DNA of 64,000 nucleotides from Niabella agricola (GCF_021538615.1 NZ_JAJHIZ010000003.1:4526001-4590000), one strand, 5' to 3'. Positions 16,508-27,181 are shown, counted from the stretch's first letter. The notes: generated by a model not told the origin, from the sequence alone. Numbers and translations: made by a program.

Positions 16508-19318
16508 ATGCTGATTTTTTTTAAAATACGGATAACCGGGATTGTTTTGTTGAACGTATGGTGCTTGTGTGCGCATGCCCAGCCATCCGCCCGCGAACGT
16601 ATTTTTCTCAATGGCACCTGGGGTTTCTGCATGGATCCGCAAAATATAGGCATTGCACAACGCTGGATGGATCGTTTGTTTACAGAAACGGTGATCCTGC
16701 CTGGCTCCATGGCACAATGGCATAAAGGCATCCGGAATACGCAGCCCACCACGCAGCACCTGAATACAACCTGGTCTTATGCCGGCAAAGCCTGGTACCA
16801 GAAGCGGGTATGCATACCTGTATCCTGGAAGAACAGGAGCGCCATACTTTGCCTCGAACGTACCAAGGCAACTACCGTATGGATGGACGGAATACCTGTA
16901 GGTAAAAGTACCCTGTTGTCGGCCGCGCAGGTCATTGAACTCGGCTACCCGGAGCCCGGGTGGCATACGCTGACGATCTGCGTGGATAATACGCCTTCAC
17001 TTTTCCCGGTGGGTGGTTCGCATGCGCTGAGCGTGCATACACAAACCAACTGGAACGGCATCATCGGTAATATTTTCCTGGAGCGCCGAAGTGATTTTCA
17101 ACTGGCGCAGATTCGGGTAAAACCGGATGCCAACAAGCGGTTGTTCCAGCTCGGCATCCGGTTGCGGAATGCGTATAAGGGAAAAAAAACGGCCCGTATC
17201 AAAATAGAGGCGTTGGCATGGAATACCGGCAAAAAGCATATAGCAAAAACACAGTGGTACAATATCATTGCTGATAGCGTGGAGTTGGATTATCGGTTGG
17301 GCCGGGATGCCCTGTTTTGGGATGAATATCACCCGGCACTTTACCGTCTTACGGTAACATTGTATGATAAGCGAGGCATTGCAGACCGGATGGTGCTAAA
17401 CGCCGGTTTGCGTAGTTTCTTCCCCCAGGGCACACAGTTCCGCATTAACAACCGGGTCACTTTTTTACGAGGGAAGAACGAAAGCTGTGTGTTTCCCTTA
17501 ACAGGATTTCCGCCTGCGACCGTTTCAGCATGGAGGCGGCTGTACCGGATCGCAAAACAATATGGCATCAATCATTACCGGTTTCATTCCTATACACCGC
17601 CCGAAGCTGCCTTTGAGGCGGCGGATATCGAAGGGATCTATATCCAGGCAGAATTACCTAACTGGTCGAACTTTAATAGTAAAAACAGCTTTCAGAATCG
17701 CTTTCTTTATAAGGAAGGGGAAGCCATTCTTGATGCCTATGGGAACCATCCGTCGTTTGTACTGTTATCACTGGGCAATGAACCGGCGGGGGATGAAACA
17801 GTGCCGGATAAAATGATCAAAGAACTGCGGGCTTACGATAATAACCGCCGGCTATATACGGCTGGTACCAATGCATTTTATAATGATCCGCACCCCAGGG
17901 CAGGTGAAGATTTTTGGGTAACCATGCGGACGGGTAAAGAAACGGCTGATGGTGGGTTCGATGTGCGGGGTGGTTTTGCCACAACCGAAGACCGAACTAA
18001 CGGAATTTTAAATAGCATGCAGCCGAATACGCGGCGCAATTACGCCGGGGCTATCCGCACTTTGGATTTACCGGTGGTCGGGCATGAGATTGGACAATAC
18101 CAGTTGTATCCGGATTATACGGAGCTTCCGCAATATACCGGCGTGCTTCAGCCGGCGAACCTGCAGATCTTTCGCGAGCGGTTGCAAAAGGCAGGAATGG
18201 GCGACCAGGCGGCGGACTTTTGTAGGGCATCGGGCATGCTGGCCGTTCAACTTTACCGTAGGGAGATTGAAATGGCGTTGGGTACACCTGGTTTCGGCGG
18301 CTTTCAGTTGCTGGACCTGCAGGATTTTCCCGGGCAGGGCACGGCACTGGTAGGGTTGCTGAATGCCTTTATGCGCAGTAAAGGACTGGTCTCTCCACAA
18401 ACCTTCCGGCAGTTTTGTAATGATCGTACCATTCAGGTATTGATGGATACATATACCTGGACAAACGATGAGTCGTTCACCGCAGACGTTCAGTTAGTAA
18501 ATTACAATCCGGAACATGTTTCGGGGAAGACCGTGCACTGGAGAATAACCAACCCGAAGGGACAGGTGCTGGGCAGCGGAAAATGGAGGATCGGAAAAGA
18601 GTCTAAAGCGATTATACCTGTGGGGAACATCCGTTTTCCGTTATCCGGTATTGCTGCAGCTACAAAACTAAACCTGCAGGTAATACTTGAGGGCACTGCG
18701 TGCAGGAATAGTTATCCCGTTTGGGTGTACCCATTCAAAGAGGAGTTGGCCGTTCCTGCGGGGGCAATAATTGCCCGAACGCTGGATGATAAAACGATAA
18801 ATGCATTACAGACGGGAGCGAACGTATTGCTGTTCCCGGATCTTGAAAGCATAAAGGAGAAATCAGTGGGCGGACAGTTTATTACGGAGTTCTGGAACTG
18901 GAAGGTGTTTAAAGAGGCCGCAGCAAAACAACAGCGGCCGCAGTCTGCGGGTACATTAGGGATCCTCACCTGGCCCGAATTGCCGTTGTTTGATCATTTT
19001 CCCACGGAATTTTACACCAGCTGGCAATGGTGGCCCATTGTCAAAAATGCGCGTCCGCTGATACTGGATGCCCTGCCTGCCGCTTACCGGCCCTTGGTGC
19101 AGGTGATTGATAATGTCGACCGCAATCATAAGCTGGGTCTTATTTTTGAATGCCGTGTAGGCCAGGGAAAACTGCTGGTGTGCATGACGCCGCTGGATCA
19201 GCTGAAAGCATACCCGGCTGCAAGACAGCTCTACTACAGCATGTTGCAGTATATGGCATCTGAGCATTTCCGCCCGGCAACAGTTTTGAGTGCTGGTCAA
19301 TTAAAAGAAATTTTGTAG
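16508..19318 (+). CDS. GH2-family glycoside hydrolase, exported (second paralogue)
   Basis: I place the start at the ATG at 16508 (936 aa), because it gives a signal peptide (MLIFFKIR, hydrophobic core, AHAQ). Upstream in-frame starts at 16454 (ATG) and 16430 (TTG) would lie inside the conserved leader element. Domain order matches the paralogue at 8108: sugar-binding jelly-roll, Ig-like domain, TIM barrel with acid/base Glu425 (LGNEP) and nucleophile Glu527 (GHEIGQY), then the C-terminal part with LDLQDFPGQGTALVG. It is closer to the third copy (19510) than to the first by eye. Specificity is undetermined. A 254-nt gap precedes it, so it may begin a new transcript or be separately processed. 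Confidence 0.85.
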   Translation: MLIFFKIRITGIVLLNVWCLCAHAQPSARERIFLNGTWGFCMDPQNIGIAQRWMDRLFTETVILPGSMAQWHKGIRNTQPTTQHLNTTWSYAGKAWYQKRVCIPVSWKNRSAILCLERTKATTVWMDGIPVGKSTLLSAAQVIELGYPEPGWHTLTICVDNTPSLFPVGGSHALSVHTQTNWNGIIGNIFLERRSDFQLAQIRVKPDANKRLFQLGIRLRNAYKGKKTARIKIEALAWNTGKKHIAKTQWYNIIADSVELDYRLGRDALFWDEYHPALYRLTVTLYDKRGIADRMVLNAGLRSFFPQGTQFRINNRVTFLRGKNESCVFPLTGFPPATVSAWRRLYRIAKQYGINHYRFHSYTPPEAAFEAADIEGIYIQAELPNWSNFNSKNSFQNRFLYKEGEAILDAYGNHPSFVLLSLGNEPAGDETVPDKMIKELRAYDNNRRLYTAGTNAFYNDPHPRAGEDFWVTMRTGKETADGGFDVRGGFATTEDRTNGILNSMQPNTRRNYAGAIRTLDLPVVGHEIGQYQLYPDYTELPQYTGVLQPANLQIFRERLQKAGMGDQAADFCRASGMLAVQLYRREIEMALGTPGFGGFQLLDLQDFPGQGTALVGLLNAFMRSKGLVSPQTFRQFCNDRTIQVLMDTYTWTNDESFTADVQLVNYNPEHVSGKTVHWRITNPKGQVLGSGKWRIGKESKAIIPVGNIRFPLSGIAAATKLNLQVILEGTACRNSYPVWVYPFKEELAVPAGAIIARTLDDKTINALQTGANVLLFPDLESIKEKSVGGQFITEFWNWKVFKEAAAKQQRPQSAGTLGILTWPELPLFDHFPTEFYTSWQWWPIVKNARPLILDALPAAYRPLVQVIDNVDRNHKLGLIFECRVGQGKLLVCMTPLDQLKAYPAARQLYYSMLQYMASEHFRPATVLSAGQLKEIL

Positions 19319-19375
19319 CGGGTGAAGGAACCCAGCTCCATCAGTCGCCCGAATTTTCCTAACTTCCGGCATCAG

Positions 19376-19468
19376 AAAATCTATCTTTTTCCGAAGATTA
19401 GCTATTGAAAATACAGCAGGCAGGCGCTATGTTTGAACCTGAAATACGGAATATGCTTGCCCGGAGGC
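19376..19468 (+). repeat. Conserved leader element, copy B (upstream of GH2 at 19510)
   Basis: Partner of 16401-16493, and likewise located just before a GH2 gene. The spacer before it also shares CAGCTCC and CAGTCGCC words with the spacer before copy A, which suggests the whole intergenic unit was duplicated together with the gene. Confidence 0.7.
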
Positions 19469-19491
19469 GGCCCCGTATCCGGAACAATTAA
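19429..19491 (+). other. Possible leader peptide ORF before GH2
   Basis: A 20-codon ATG-to-TAA frame begins inside leader copy B and stops 18 nt before the GH2 ATG. The predicted peptide is arginine-rich (six Arg, five of them clustered). In copy A the matching ATG (16454) is in frame with the GH2 gene itself, so the short frame is not kept as a separate peptide. This may be chance. Confidence 0.2.
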
Positions 19492-19509
19492 ACAAAACTT
19501 TGTAGTGCG

Positions 19510-22287
19510 ATGATCAGATCAACAAACAGGATAGTGCCAGTAATGATGCGGACATTTTTGGGATGTCTTTTTCTTTTTTTTACAGCGCAGGTTTACGCGC
19601 AGCAGGACATTTCCCTGGCCGGAACCTGGCAGGTACGGTTGGATAAAGAAGATCGTGGAATAGAAGAGCAATGGTTCGGAAAAGATGAGGGCCGTACGGT
19701 CAAATTGCCCGGTACATTGGATGATGCCGGTATCGGAGATCCGACAAAGCTAGACACCAATGTAATGAATAAGGAGGTAATGCTGATGCTTTCCCGTAAA
19801 CATTCGTATATCGGGGCTGCCTGGTACAGCAAGCGGGTAGTGATCCCCGCAGGATGGAATAATAAAATGATCCGTTTATACCTGGAGCGTGTGATCTGGA
19901 GCACACGGGTTTGGGTAGACGGTAAGGAGGCCGGAACGGAAGAAAGCCTGAGCACCCCCCATGTGTTTGAGCTGGGCAGTTATCTTACACCCGGCGCACA
20001 TCTGTTAACGATTCGCATCGACAACCGCAAACAACATGATATCTCTGTAAGGGATATGGCCCATGCCTATACGGATGGAACACAGATTATCTGGAACGGT
20101 GTTATCGGTGCCATAAAGCTAAGCGCCCGTGACCGGTTATCGGTTGGAACGGTGCAAACCTACCCGGATGCTTTGCAAAAACGTGTAGCGCTAAAAATAA
20201 CATTAAAGAATCATCATGCCGGCACGCAAAAGGCCCTTTTAAAGGCAGCCGTATTCCAGGGGAACAAACAGGTGGTTACCCGTAATATGCCGGTTACGAT
20301 AGTACCCGGGGCATCTGTAAATGAAATAGAGTTATTCCTGGGTAATACTGCCAAACTCTGGGATGAGTTTGATCCGCAACTGTACCGCGTAGCTGTTACG
20401 TTACAAACAACAGGTGGGAAATTGCTGGACCGTAACGAAACCCGTTTTGGATTAAGGACCATCGCCGGTGATCAGCAAACCCTGCGCATCAACGGGCGTC
20501 CTGCGTTTTTAAGAGGCACACTCGAATGCAATATCTTTCCGTTAACCGGCCATCCGCCCATGACGAGGGAAGGCTGGTTGAAAGTGTTCTGCGCTGCTAA
20601 AAGTTATGGACTCAATCACCTGCGTTTTCACTCCTGGTGCCCGCCGGAGGCAGCATTTGAAGTGGCCGATTCCATGGGCTTTTACCTGCAGGTGGAGCTG
20701 CCCTTCTGGAACCTGCATGCCGGTGAGGATGCGGCTGCGAATCAGTTCCTCGAAAAAGAAGCGGAACGGATCAGCGAGGCCTATGGTAACCACCCTTCAT
20801 TTTGTCTATGGTCGCTGGGCAACGAATTGCAGGGCGATTTTAACTGGTTGCATCGGTTATTGACCCAATTGAAACAAAAGGACAAACGGCATTTATATAC
20901 CACCACAACTTTTACCTTTCAAAAAGACCACGGCCGCTGGCCGGAACCTGGAGATGACTTCTTCATTACGCAGTATACCAAAAAAGGATGGGTACGCGGA
21001 CAGGGTGTGTTTAATGATCATAAGCCGGATTTTTCTACAGATTATACCGAAGCGGTAGAGGGAGCCTCAGTGCCGCTGATTACCCATGAAATCGGACAGT
21101 ACTCCGTGTATCCCAATCTCAGGGAGATCCGTAAATATACCGGTGTACTGGATCCGCTGAATTTTAAAGCTGTTCGCAACGATCTCCGGAAGAAAAATAT
21201 GTTGCAGCTTGCAGATTCGTTTACACTGGCCAGCGGCATTTTTGCAGCGCAGCTATACAAGGAGGAAATGGAGCGGGCATTAAAAACAAAGGGGATCAGC
21301 GGTTACCAGTTGCTGGACCTGCACGATTTTCCCGGGCAGGGTACGGCGTTGGTAGGAATCCTGGACGCGTTCTGGGACAGTAAGCAGTTGGTCCGCCCGG
21401 AAGCGCACCGGATGTACAGCTCAGCTGTAGTGCCGCTGATTCGCTTTAACAAGGCGGCTTATAAGAATGACGAAGTCTTTAGCCTGACGGCAGCGGTTGC
21501 CAATTTCAGCGGAGGTACGTTGAAACGGGCATGGCCGCAGCTGCTTATTAAAGATCGTTCCGGAAAAATCCTGTTTAAAAAAGATTGGCCCGCAGCAGAT
21601 TTGCCTGTTGGAAATGGCAGTTACATTGGGGAAGCACGGTTTGCATTAAATGCGATCCGGGAAGCCGGAATGCTTACCATCGAATTGTCGCTGAGGGGCA
21701 CCCCGTATAAGAACGAATGGCGGATATGGGTATATCCCGCAACGATTGAGGAACATGCAGGCAATGTGCGCTTTACCCGTTCGTTTGCAGAGGCGCTGCG
21801 CTTACTGGAGGAAGGCAGGAACGTATTGTTTAATCCGGATACGGCTGAATTGAAGGGGGTGAACGGTCGCTTTGCCCCTGTGTTCTGGAGCCCCGTGCAT
21901 TTCCCGGATCAGCCCGGTACCATGGGCATTCTTTGTAATCCGCGGCATCCTGCACTGCAGCATTTTCCTACAGCCTTCCACAGCGATTGGCAGTGGTGGG
22001 ATCTGATCACTTATTCCAAAACAATGATCATTGACTCGTTGCCAGCCATGACGCCGGTGGTGCGCGTGATTGATAATTTTTTTAAGAACCGGAAAATGGC
22101 GAATGTACTCGAAGCGCGCGTGGGAAAAGGAAAGTTACTGATGACCTCTGTCAATATTACCAACGCGTTGGATCAGCGGCCTGAAGCGCGCCAGCTGCGC
22201 TACAGCTTTATCCGGTACATGAATAGCGCGCAGTTTATGCCGGAAACCGTGTTGACGCGGGAGCAACTGCTGCTGCTGAAAAAATAA
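19510..22287 (+). CDS. GH2-family glycoside hydrolase, exported (third paralogue)
   Basis: The 925-residue product has a signal peptide (ending VYAQQ), the jelly-roll sugar-binding domain, an Ig-like domain and a TIM barrel with acid/base Glu439 (LGNELQG) and nucleophile Glu527 (THEIGQYSVYP). The C-terminal part carries LDLHDFPGQGTALVG and SDWQWWD as in the paralogues. It follows the second GH2 gene by 191 nt and shares its leader element, so the pair looks like an old tandem duplication that has since diverged. Three related GH2 enzymes in one locus suggest that each handles a different linkage or position in the same glycan. An internal ATG at 19543 or 19546 is a possible alternative start. 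Confidence 0.85.
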   Translation: MIRSTNRIVPVMMRTFLGCLFLFFTAQVYAQQDISLAGTWQVRLDKEDRGIEEQWFGKDEGRTVKLPGTLDDAGIGDPTKLDTNVMNKEVMLMLSRKHSYIGAAWYSKRVVIPAGWNNKMIRLYLERVIWSTRVWVDGKEAGTEESLSTPHVFELGSYLTPGAHLLTIRIDNRKQHDISVRDMAHAYTDGTQIIWNGVIGAIKLSARDRLSVGTVQTYPDALQKRVALKITLKNHHAGTQKALLKAAVFQGNKQVVTRNMPVTIVPGASVNEIELFLGNTAKLWDEFDPQLYRVAVTLQTTGGKLLDRNETRFGLRTIAGDQQTLRINGRPAFLRGTLECNIFPLTGHPPMTREGWLKVFCAAKSYGLNHLRFHSWCPPEAAFEVADSMGFYLQVELPFWNLHAGEDAAANQFLEKEAERISEAYGNHPSFCLWSLGNELQGDFNWLHRLLTQLKQKDKRHLYTTTTFTFQKDHGRWPEPGDDFFITQYTKKGWVRGQGVFNDHKPDFSTDYTEAVEGASVPLITHEIGQYSVYPNLREIRKYTGVLDPLNFKAVRNDLRKKNMLQLADSFTLASGIFAAQLYKEEMERALKTKGISGYQLLDLHDFPGQGTALVGILDAFWDSKQLVRPEAHRMYSSAVVPLIRFNKAAYKNDEVFSLTAAVANFSGGTLKRAWPQLLIKDRSGKILFKKDWPAADLPVGNGSYIGEARFALNAIREAGMLTIELSLRGTPYKNEWRIWVYPATIEEHAGNVRFTRSFAEALRLLEEGRNVLFNPDTAELKGVNGRFAPVFWSPVHFPDQPGTMGILCNPRHPALQHFPTAFHSDWQWWDLITYSKTMIIDSLPAMTPVVRVIDNFFKNRKMANVLEARVGKGKLLMTSVNITNALDQRPEARQLRYSFIRYMNSAQFMPETVLTREQLLLLKK

Positions 22288-22466
22288 TAACGAGGCGGCT
22301 GTTTTTTAAGCGTAGAGGAACCGGCCGCCTATGGAATGCGCCTGGATGCCGGATCCAACACCGCGGGATTGTAAGGCCTTCATAAGATCATCCTTTTTTT
22401 AATAAGGATATCCATTCTATATACCTTTTTATGTGCGCATCTTTGTGTTTCTAAAATCGCTTCAGT

Positions 22467-23804
22467 ATGAAAAGTCAGTATCCGTTTAATACTTTCTATA
22501 TCGTGGGTATTTCATTCATCTCCGCATTGGGCGGTTACTTGTTTGGATTCGATTTTGCAGTGATTGCGGGAGCGCTGCCGTTTCTGAAAGAGCAGTTCGG
22601 ATTTAATGAAGTACAGGAGGGGTTCGCCACGGCTTCACTGGCGCTGGGATGTATTGCCGGATGTTTGCTGGCCGGCAGGATCTCTGATCGCTGGGGGCGC
22701 CGGAAAGGGCTGATGCTGGCCGCTGCTGTATTTTTTGTTTCTTCCCTGGCAATGGCAGGTGCACACAACAGTGCTGTATTTATTGCAGCGCGTTTTGCCG
22801 CCGGCATCGGGGTTGGCATGGCTTCGGTACTATCGCCTATGTACATTGCGGAAGTGGCTCCCGCCAATATGCGCGGCCGCATGGTAGCCATCAACCAGCT
22901 CACCATTGTGATCGGGATTTTTGTGACCAACCTGGTAAACTATAGTTTGCGGAATGAGGGCGCAGATGCCTGGCGCTGGATGGTAGGGTTGGGGGCTGTA
23001 CCCGCAGCGCTTTTTTTACTTGGAGTTTGCTGGTTGCCGGAAAGCCCGCGCTGGCTGGCCAAGACGGGTAACCCTGCTCTTGCAGAAAGAATATTAAATA
23101 AAATCGGAGGCGTTGATTATGCTGCCGATTCCCTGGGCGCCATCTGCAAATCGGTTGTCGGCGATACCGCAGTACGCTATAAGGATGTATTCAGGGGGGC
23201 TGTTTTCCCTGTAGTACTGATCGGCATCGGACTCGCCGTATTTCAGCAGCTTTGCGGCATCAATGTGGTATTTAATTACACGGCGAATATTTTTGAAAGT
23301 GTAGGCTTCAGCCAGGATGATCAGTTGAAACAAACTGTTTTTATCGGGCTGGTAAATATGATCTGCACCCTGGTGGCCATGTGGCAGGTAGATAAGCTGG
23401 GCCGCAGGCCGCTGATGCTGCTGGGGGCCATCGGCTTAACCCTCCTGTATTTGGTCAGCGCCACCTTGCTGAAACAACGATCAGCCGCAGCCTCCTGGTC
23501 GCTCCTGGCAGCCATCGGCTTATATGCCATGACGCTTGCACCGGTTACCTGGGTGCTCATTTCGGAGATCTTTCCCAATAAGATAAGAGGGGCTGCTACT
23601 TCCATCGCTGTGCTGGCCCTTTGGGGGTCTTATGCACTGCTCACTTTTACTTTTCCCATACTGGCAAAAAAGCTTGGGACCTATACGCCCTTTTATATCT
23701 ACGCGGGTGTATGCTTACTGGGTTTCCTGTTCCTGAAATTCCGCGTCAGGGAAACCAAGGGGAAATCGCTGGAAGAAATGGAAGCGGTTTTCTCCGGACA
23801 TTGA
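22467..23804 (+). CDS. Sugar-porter MFS transporter (XylE/GLUT type)
   Basis: Inner-membrane sugar:proton symporter of 445 residues with twelve predicted helices. It shows sugar-porter family motifs: GRISDRWGRRKG between helices 2 and 3, PESPRWL after helix 6, QQLCGINVVFNYT in helix 7 and DKLGRRPL between helices 8 and 9. In this locus it would take up the monosaccharide set free in the periplasm. It starts 179 nt after the GH2 gene. CATCTTTG at 22438-22445 resembles the TAnnTTTG -7 box with one mismatch, so an internal promoter is possible. An inverted AGGCGGC/GCCGCCT pair at 22293-22330 lies in the same gap. The sugar is not predictable from these motifs. Confidence 0.9.
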   Translation: MKSQYPFNTFYIVGISFISALGGYLFGFDFAVIAGALPFLKEQFGFNEVQEGFATASLALGCIAGCLLAGRISDRWGRRKGLMLAAAVFFVSSLAMAGAHNSAVFIAARFAAGIGVGMASVLSPMYIAEVAPANMRGRMVAINQLTIVIGIFVTNLVNYSLRNEGADAWRWMVGLGAVPAALFLLGVCWLPESPRWLAKTGNPALAERILNKIGGVDYAADSLGAICKSVVGDTAVRYKDVFRGAVFPVVLIGIGLAVFQQLCGINVVFNYTANIFESVGFSQDDQLKQTVFIGLVNMICTLVAMWQVDKLGRRPLMLLGAIGLTLLYLVSATLLKQRSAAASWSLLAAIGLYAMTLAPVTWVLISEIFPNKIRGAATSIAVLALWGSYALLTFTFPILAKKLGTYTPFYIYAGVCLLGFLFLKFRVRETKGKSLEEMEAVFSGH

Positions 23805-23847
23805 TCTGACAATTAAATTATTTTTCTACCATTATAAAAAGAAGATT

Positions 23848-26800
23848 ATGGAAGTGCATGCATGGCAGGAAGTGGTGAAGATTCCTACCTACAAAACCGG
23901 GCTGCCAGACAAGAACCCGATGTTCCTGGAAAAACGGGTATACCAGGGGAGCAGCGGCGTGGTGTATCCCTACCAGGTGATCGACAAAGTATACGATGAA
24001 AAGGAGGAGAAAGAGTGGACTGCTTTATACCTGGAGAACGATTATCTGAAGGTGATGATTCTTCCGGAACTGGGCGGACGGATCCAGATGGCCTATGATA
24101 AAACCAATGATTATCATTTTGTGTATCATAACCGGGTGATTAAACCCGCATTGGTGGGCCTGCTGGGCCCCTGGATCAGCGGCGGCATCGAATTCAACTG
24201 GCCGCAGCACCACCGTCCTACCACGTTTGATGCAACCGATTTCCAGATCCTTGAAAATAAAGACGGCAGCAAAACCGTATGGGTAAATGAGTATGAGCAG
24301 ATGTTCGGCACCAAGTGTGCCCTGGGTTTTACCTTGTATCCGGATAGGGCCTACATTGAGCTGGAAGCGAAGTTGTATAACCGCACGCCGTTCCCGCAAA
24401 CTTTTTTGTGGTGGGCCAACCCGGCGGTTGCAGTAGATGAACATTATCAAAGTGTATTCCCGCCGGATGTAAATGCTGTTTTTGATCACGGTAAGCGTGA
24501 TGTAAGTTCCTTTCCGATCGCAACCGGCACCTATTATAAAGTGGATTACTCGCCGGGAACCGATATTTCAATTTACACCAATATTCCTGTGCCTACTTCT
24601 TATATGGCTGTTAACAGCGCATTCAATTTTGTAGGGGGATACCATCATCAGAAAAAAGCGGGCATCATGCATGTGGCCGATCACCATGTAAGTCCCGGTA
24701 AAAAACAGTGGACCTGGGGTTGTGGGGCATTTGGCCAGGCCTGGGACCGGCAGCTTACCGATGAAGACGGTCCTTATTTTGAGCTGATGTGCGGGGTGTA
24801 TACCGATAATCAGCCTGATTTCAGCTGGATCATGCCAAATGAAGTGCGCACCTTTAAACAGTACTTTATGCCCTACAAGAACATTGGGTATGTAAAGAAT
24901 GCTTCCATTGATGCCATGGTGAACCTGGAAACCACTTTCGATACGGCAACGGTACAGGTATACGTAACAAAGGAGCAATCGGTAACAGTTCGGCTGATGC
25001 AGGCAGGGAATACACTTTTTTCAGAAACGGTGCCGTTGTCTCCCCGGAAAAGTTTTGAAAAACGGGTGGTTGTTGACCACACGGCTGAGGCGGGGCAACT
25101 GACGGCTGAAGTACTGGACGCCGGTGGAAATCTGTTGATCGCGTATACTCCGGTAGATCGTAACACGGAAGCAATACCGGATCCGGCAAAACCCATATTG
25201 CAACCGGAATTGCTTGCTACCAATGAAGAGCTGTACCTGGCCGGTTTACACCTGGAGCAGTACCGGCATGCAACGTATTCGCCGCTGGATTATTATCGCG
25301 AAGCCCTGAGACGGGATGCTACAGATGTACGGTGCAACAATGCAATGGGGCTCTGGTACCTGCGCCGCGGCCAGTTTGAGACCGCGGAACCCTTCCTCCG
25401 CGCAGCGGTAGAAAAACTCACCTCCAGGAATCCCAATCCCTATGACGGAGAGCCGTTGTATAACCTGGGGCTCTGCCTGCGGTACCGGAAGCGTTTAAAA
25501 GGGGCCACGGACTGGTTGTATAAAAGTACGTGGAACGCTGCCATGCAGGATAATGCATACCTGCAGCTGGCGTACATCAGTGCGCTTCAGAACAACTGGG
25601 ACGCCTGTGCCGGGTTTGCCAAGAAATCTGTTTTACGGAATTATAACAGCCTGAGAGCACGGCATATAAAAGCGGTGGCATTGCGGCAGCTGCAACGCTG
25701 GGAAGAGGCTGCTGCAGTGCTTCAGGAAACATTAACGATTGATGGATTTGATTTTGCCGCCCGGTTTGAATGGTGCCGGCACCTGCAACGGCAGGGCAAC
25801 CGTGAAGCTGCTGAAAAGGAGTTGCAGTTGCTTCAACAACAGATGCGCAACCGTTCTTATTCGTTCATCGAAATGGCCCTGCAATATGCCGCGGCCGGTT
25901 TGTATAAAGATGCAACCGCTTTTTTATCCAGGGTAGCTGATCATACAACGGATCCGCTGGTGCACTATTACATGGGATATTTTGACCATCTGTCCGGCGA
26001 TCATAACCAGGCTGCAGCCTGGTTCGGGAAAGCGTTTGAAATGAGCCCGGACGGCGTATTTCCCAATCGCATTGAAGACATTGCGGTGCTGACCACTGCA
26101 GTAGAACAGAATCCCGGTGATTATAAAGCCCTGTATTACCTGGGTAATTATTATTATGGAAAGCGCTTGTATGACCAGGCGCGGAGTTGCTGGGAACAAT
26201 CGCTGGCTATAAATCCGGGGTTTGCCACGGTTAACCGGAATCTTGGAATCGCCTACTACAATAAGTTTGATAAAAAAGAAGCGGCCCTCCGTTTATTTCA
26301 AAAGGCGTTTGAGGCCGATCCATCAGACGCAAGAGTATTATTTGAGCTGGATCAGTTAAAGAAACGGTTTAATATACATCCGGAGCTGCGGCTTTCCTAC
26401 CTCAATCAGTATCCCGAACAGGTGCGGGAACGCGACGATCTTTATATCGAATACGTTGGATTATACTCCCTGCTGGGCCGGTTTGAGGAAGCTGGCCAGC
26501 TGCTGCAGTCCCGTAATTTTCATCCATGGGAAGGAGGGGAAGGCCGGACCTCCGGTCAGCATGTGCTGATTCACGTAGAACTGGCCAAGCAGGCACTGGC
26601 AAAAAAAGACCTGGATGAAGCAGGGCGTTTATTGCATAAGGCGGAGGAATACCCGGCCAACCTGGGAGAAGGAAAACTGTATGGTGCACAGGAGAACGAT
26701 ATTAATTATTGGCTGGGATGTGTGGAAGAAGCCGGTGGCCATAACCAGGCCGCAACAATTTACTGGGAGAAAGCAGCCGTAGGTCTTTCAGAGCCGGCGC

Positions 26801-27159
26801 CCGCCATTTACTACAACGATCAGCAACCGGATAAGATCTTTTATCAGGGAATGGCGCTGCTGAAATTAGGCAGACCGGAAGAAGCGGCACAGCGGTTCCG
26901 CAACCTGATCAGCTACGGGGAAAAGCATTTGAATGACCCGGTCACGATCGATTTTTTTGCAGTGTCGCTGCCAGACCTGATGATTTTTGATGATGATCTG
27001 GACCTGCGTAACCGGATCCATTGCTGGTACCTGATGGGGCTGGGATACCTGGGATTGGGCAATATGACAGCGGCTGATCAATACCTGGGTCAGGTGCTGG
27101 AGCTGGATCCGGCACATACTGGTGCGGTGCTGCACCGGAACCTGCTGCCCGTTGCATAA
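23848..27159 (+). CDS. DUF5107 domain plus TPR-repeat protein, cytoplasmic
   Basis: The 1103-residue product begins directly with the domain and has no signal peptide. Residues about 10-430 form a DUF5107 domain of the galactose-mutarotase-like beta-sandwich type, with ILPELGGRI at 71-79 and GPWISGGIEFNW at 107-118. The remaining ~670 residues are helical TPR-type repeats. Such proteins are frequent in Bacteroidota glycan loci, but their activity is not known to me. It lies 43 nt after the sugar transporter, which, with its cytoplasmic location, suggests action on imported sugar or oligosaccharide. It is followed by a strong terminator. An exported relative is at 28974. Confidence 0.75.
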   Translation: MEVHAWQEVVKIPTYKTGLPDKNPMFLEKRVYQGSSGVVYPYQVIDKVYDEKEEKEWTALYLENDYLKVMILPELGGRIQMAYDKTNDYHFVYHNRVIKPALVGLLGPWISGGIEFNWPQHHRPTTFDATDFQILENKDGSKTVWVNEYEQMFGTKCALGFTLYPDRAYIELEAKLYNRTPFPQTFLWWANPAVAVDEHYQSVFPPDVNAVFDHGKRDVSSFPIATGTYYKVDYSPGTDISIYTNIPVPTSYMAVNSAFNFVGGYHHQKKAGIMHVADHHVSPGKKQWTWGCGAFGQAWDRQLTDEDGPYFELMCGVYTDNQPDFSWIMPNEVRTFKQYFMPYKNIGYVKNASIDAMVNLETTFDTATVQVYVTKEQSVTVRLMQAGNTLFSETVPLSPRKSFEKRVVVDHTAEAGQLTAEVLDAGGNLLIAYTPVDRNTEAIPDPAKPILQPELLATNEELYLAGLHLEQYRHATYSPLDYYREALRRDATDVRCNNAMGLWYLRRGQFETAEPFLRAAVEKLTSRNPNPYDGEPLYNLGLCLRYRKRLKGATDWLYKSTWNAAMQDNAYLQLAYISALQNNWDACAGFAKKSVLRNYNSLRARHIKAVALRQLQRWEEAAAVLQETLTIDGFDFAARFEWCRHLQRQGNREAAEKELQLLQQQMRNRSYSFIEMALQYAAAGLYKDATAFLSRVADHTTDPLVHYYMGYFDHLSGDHNQAAAWFGKAFEMSPDGVFPNRIEDIAVLTTAVEQNPGDYKALYYLGNYYYGKRLYDQARSCWEQSLAINPGFATVNRNLGIAYYNKFDKKEAALRLFQKAFEADPSDARVLFELDQLKKRFNIHPELRLSYLNQYPEQVRERDDLYIEYVGLYSLLGRFEEAGQLLQSRNFHPWEGGEGRTSGQHVLIHVELAKQALAKKDLDEAGRLLHKAEEYPANLGEGKLYGAQENDINYWLGCVEEAGGHNQAATIYWEKAAVGLSEPAPAIYYNDQQPDKIFYQGMALLKLGRPEEAAQRFRNLISYGEKHLNDPVTIDFFAVSLPDLMIFDDDLDLRNRIHCWYLMGLGYLGLGNMTAADQYLGQVLELDPAHTGAVLHRNLLPVA

Positions 27160-27181
27160 CGGCCCTTTACGAAAAATTTTC

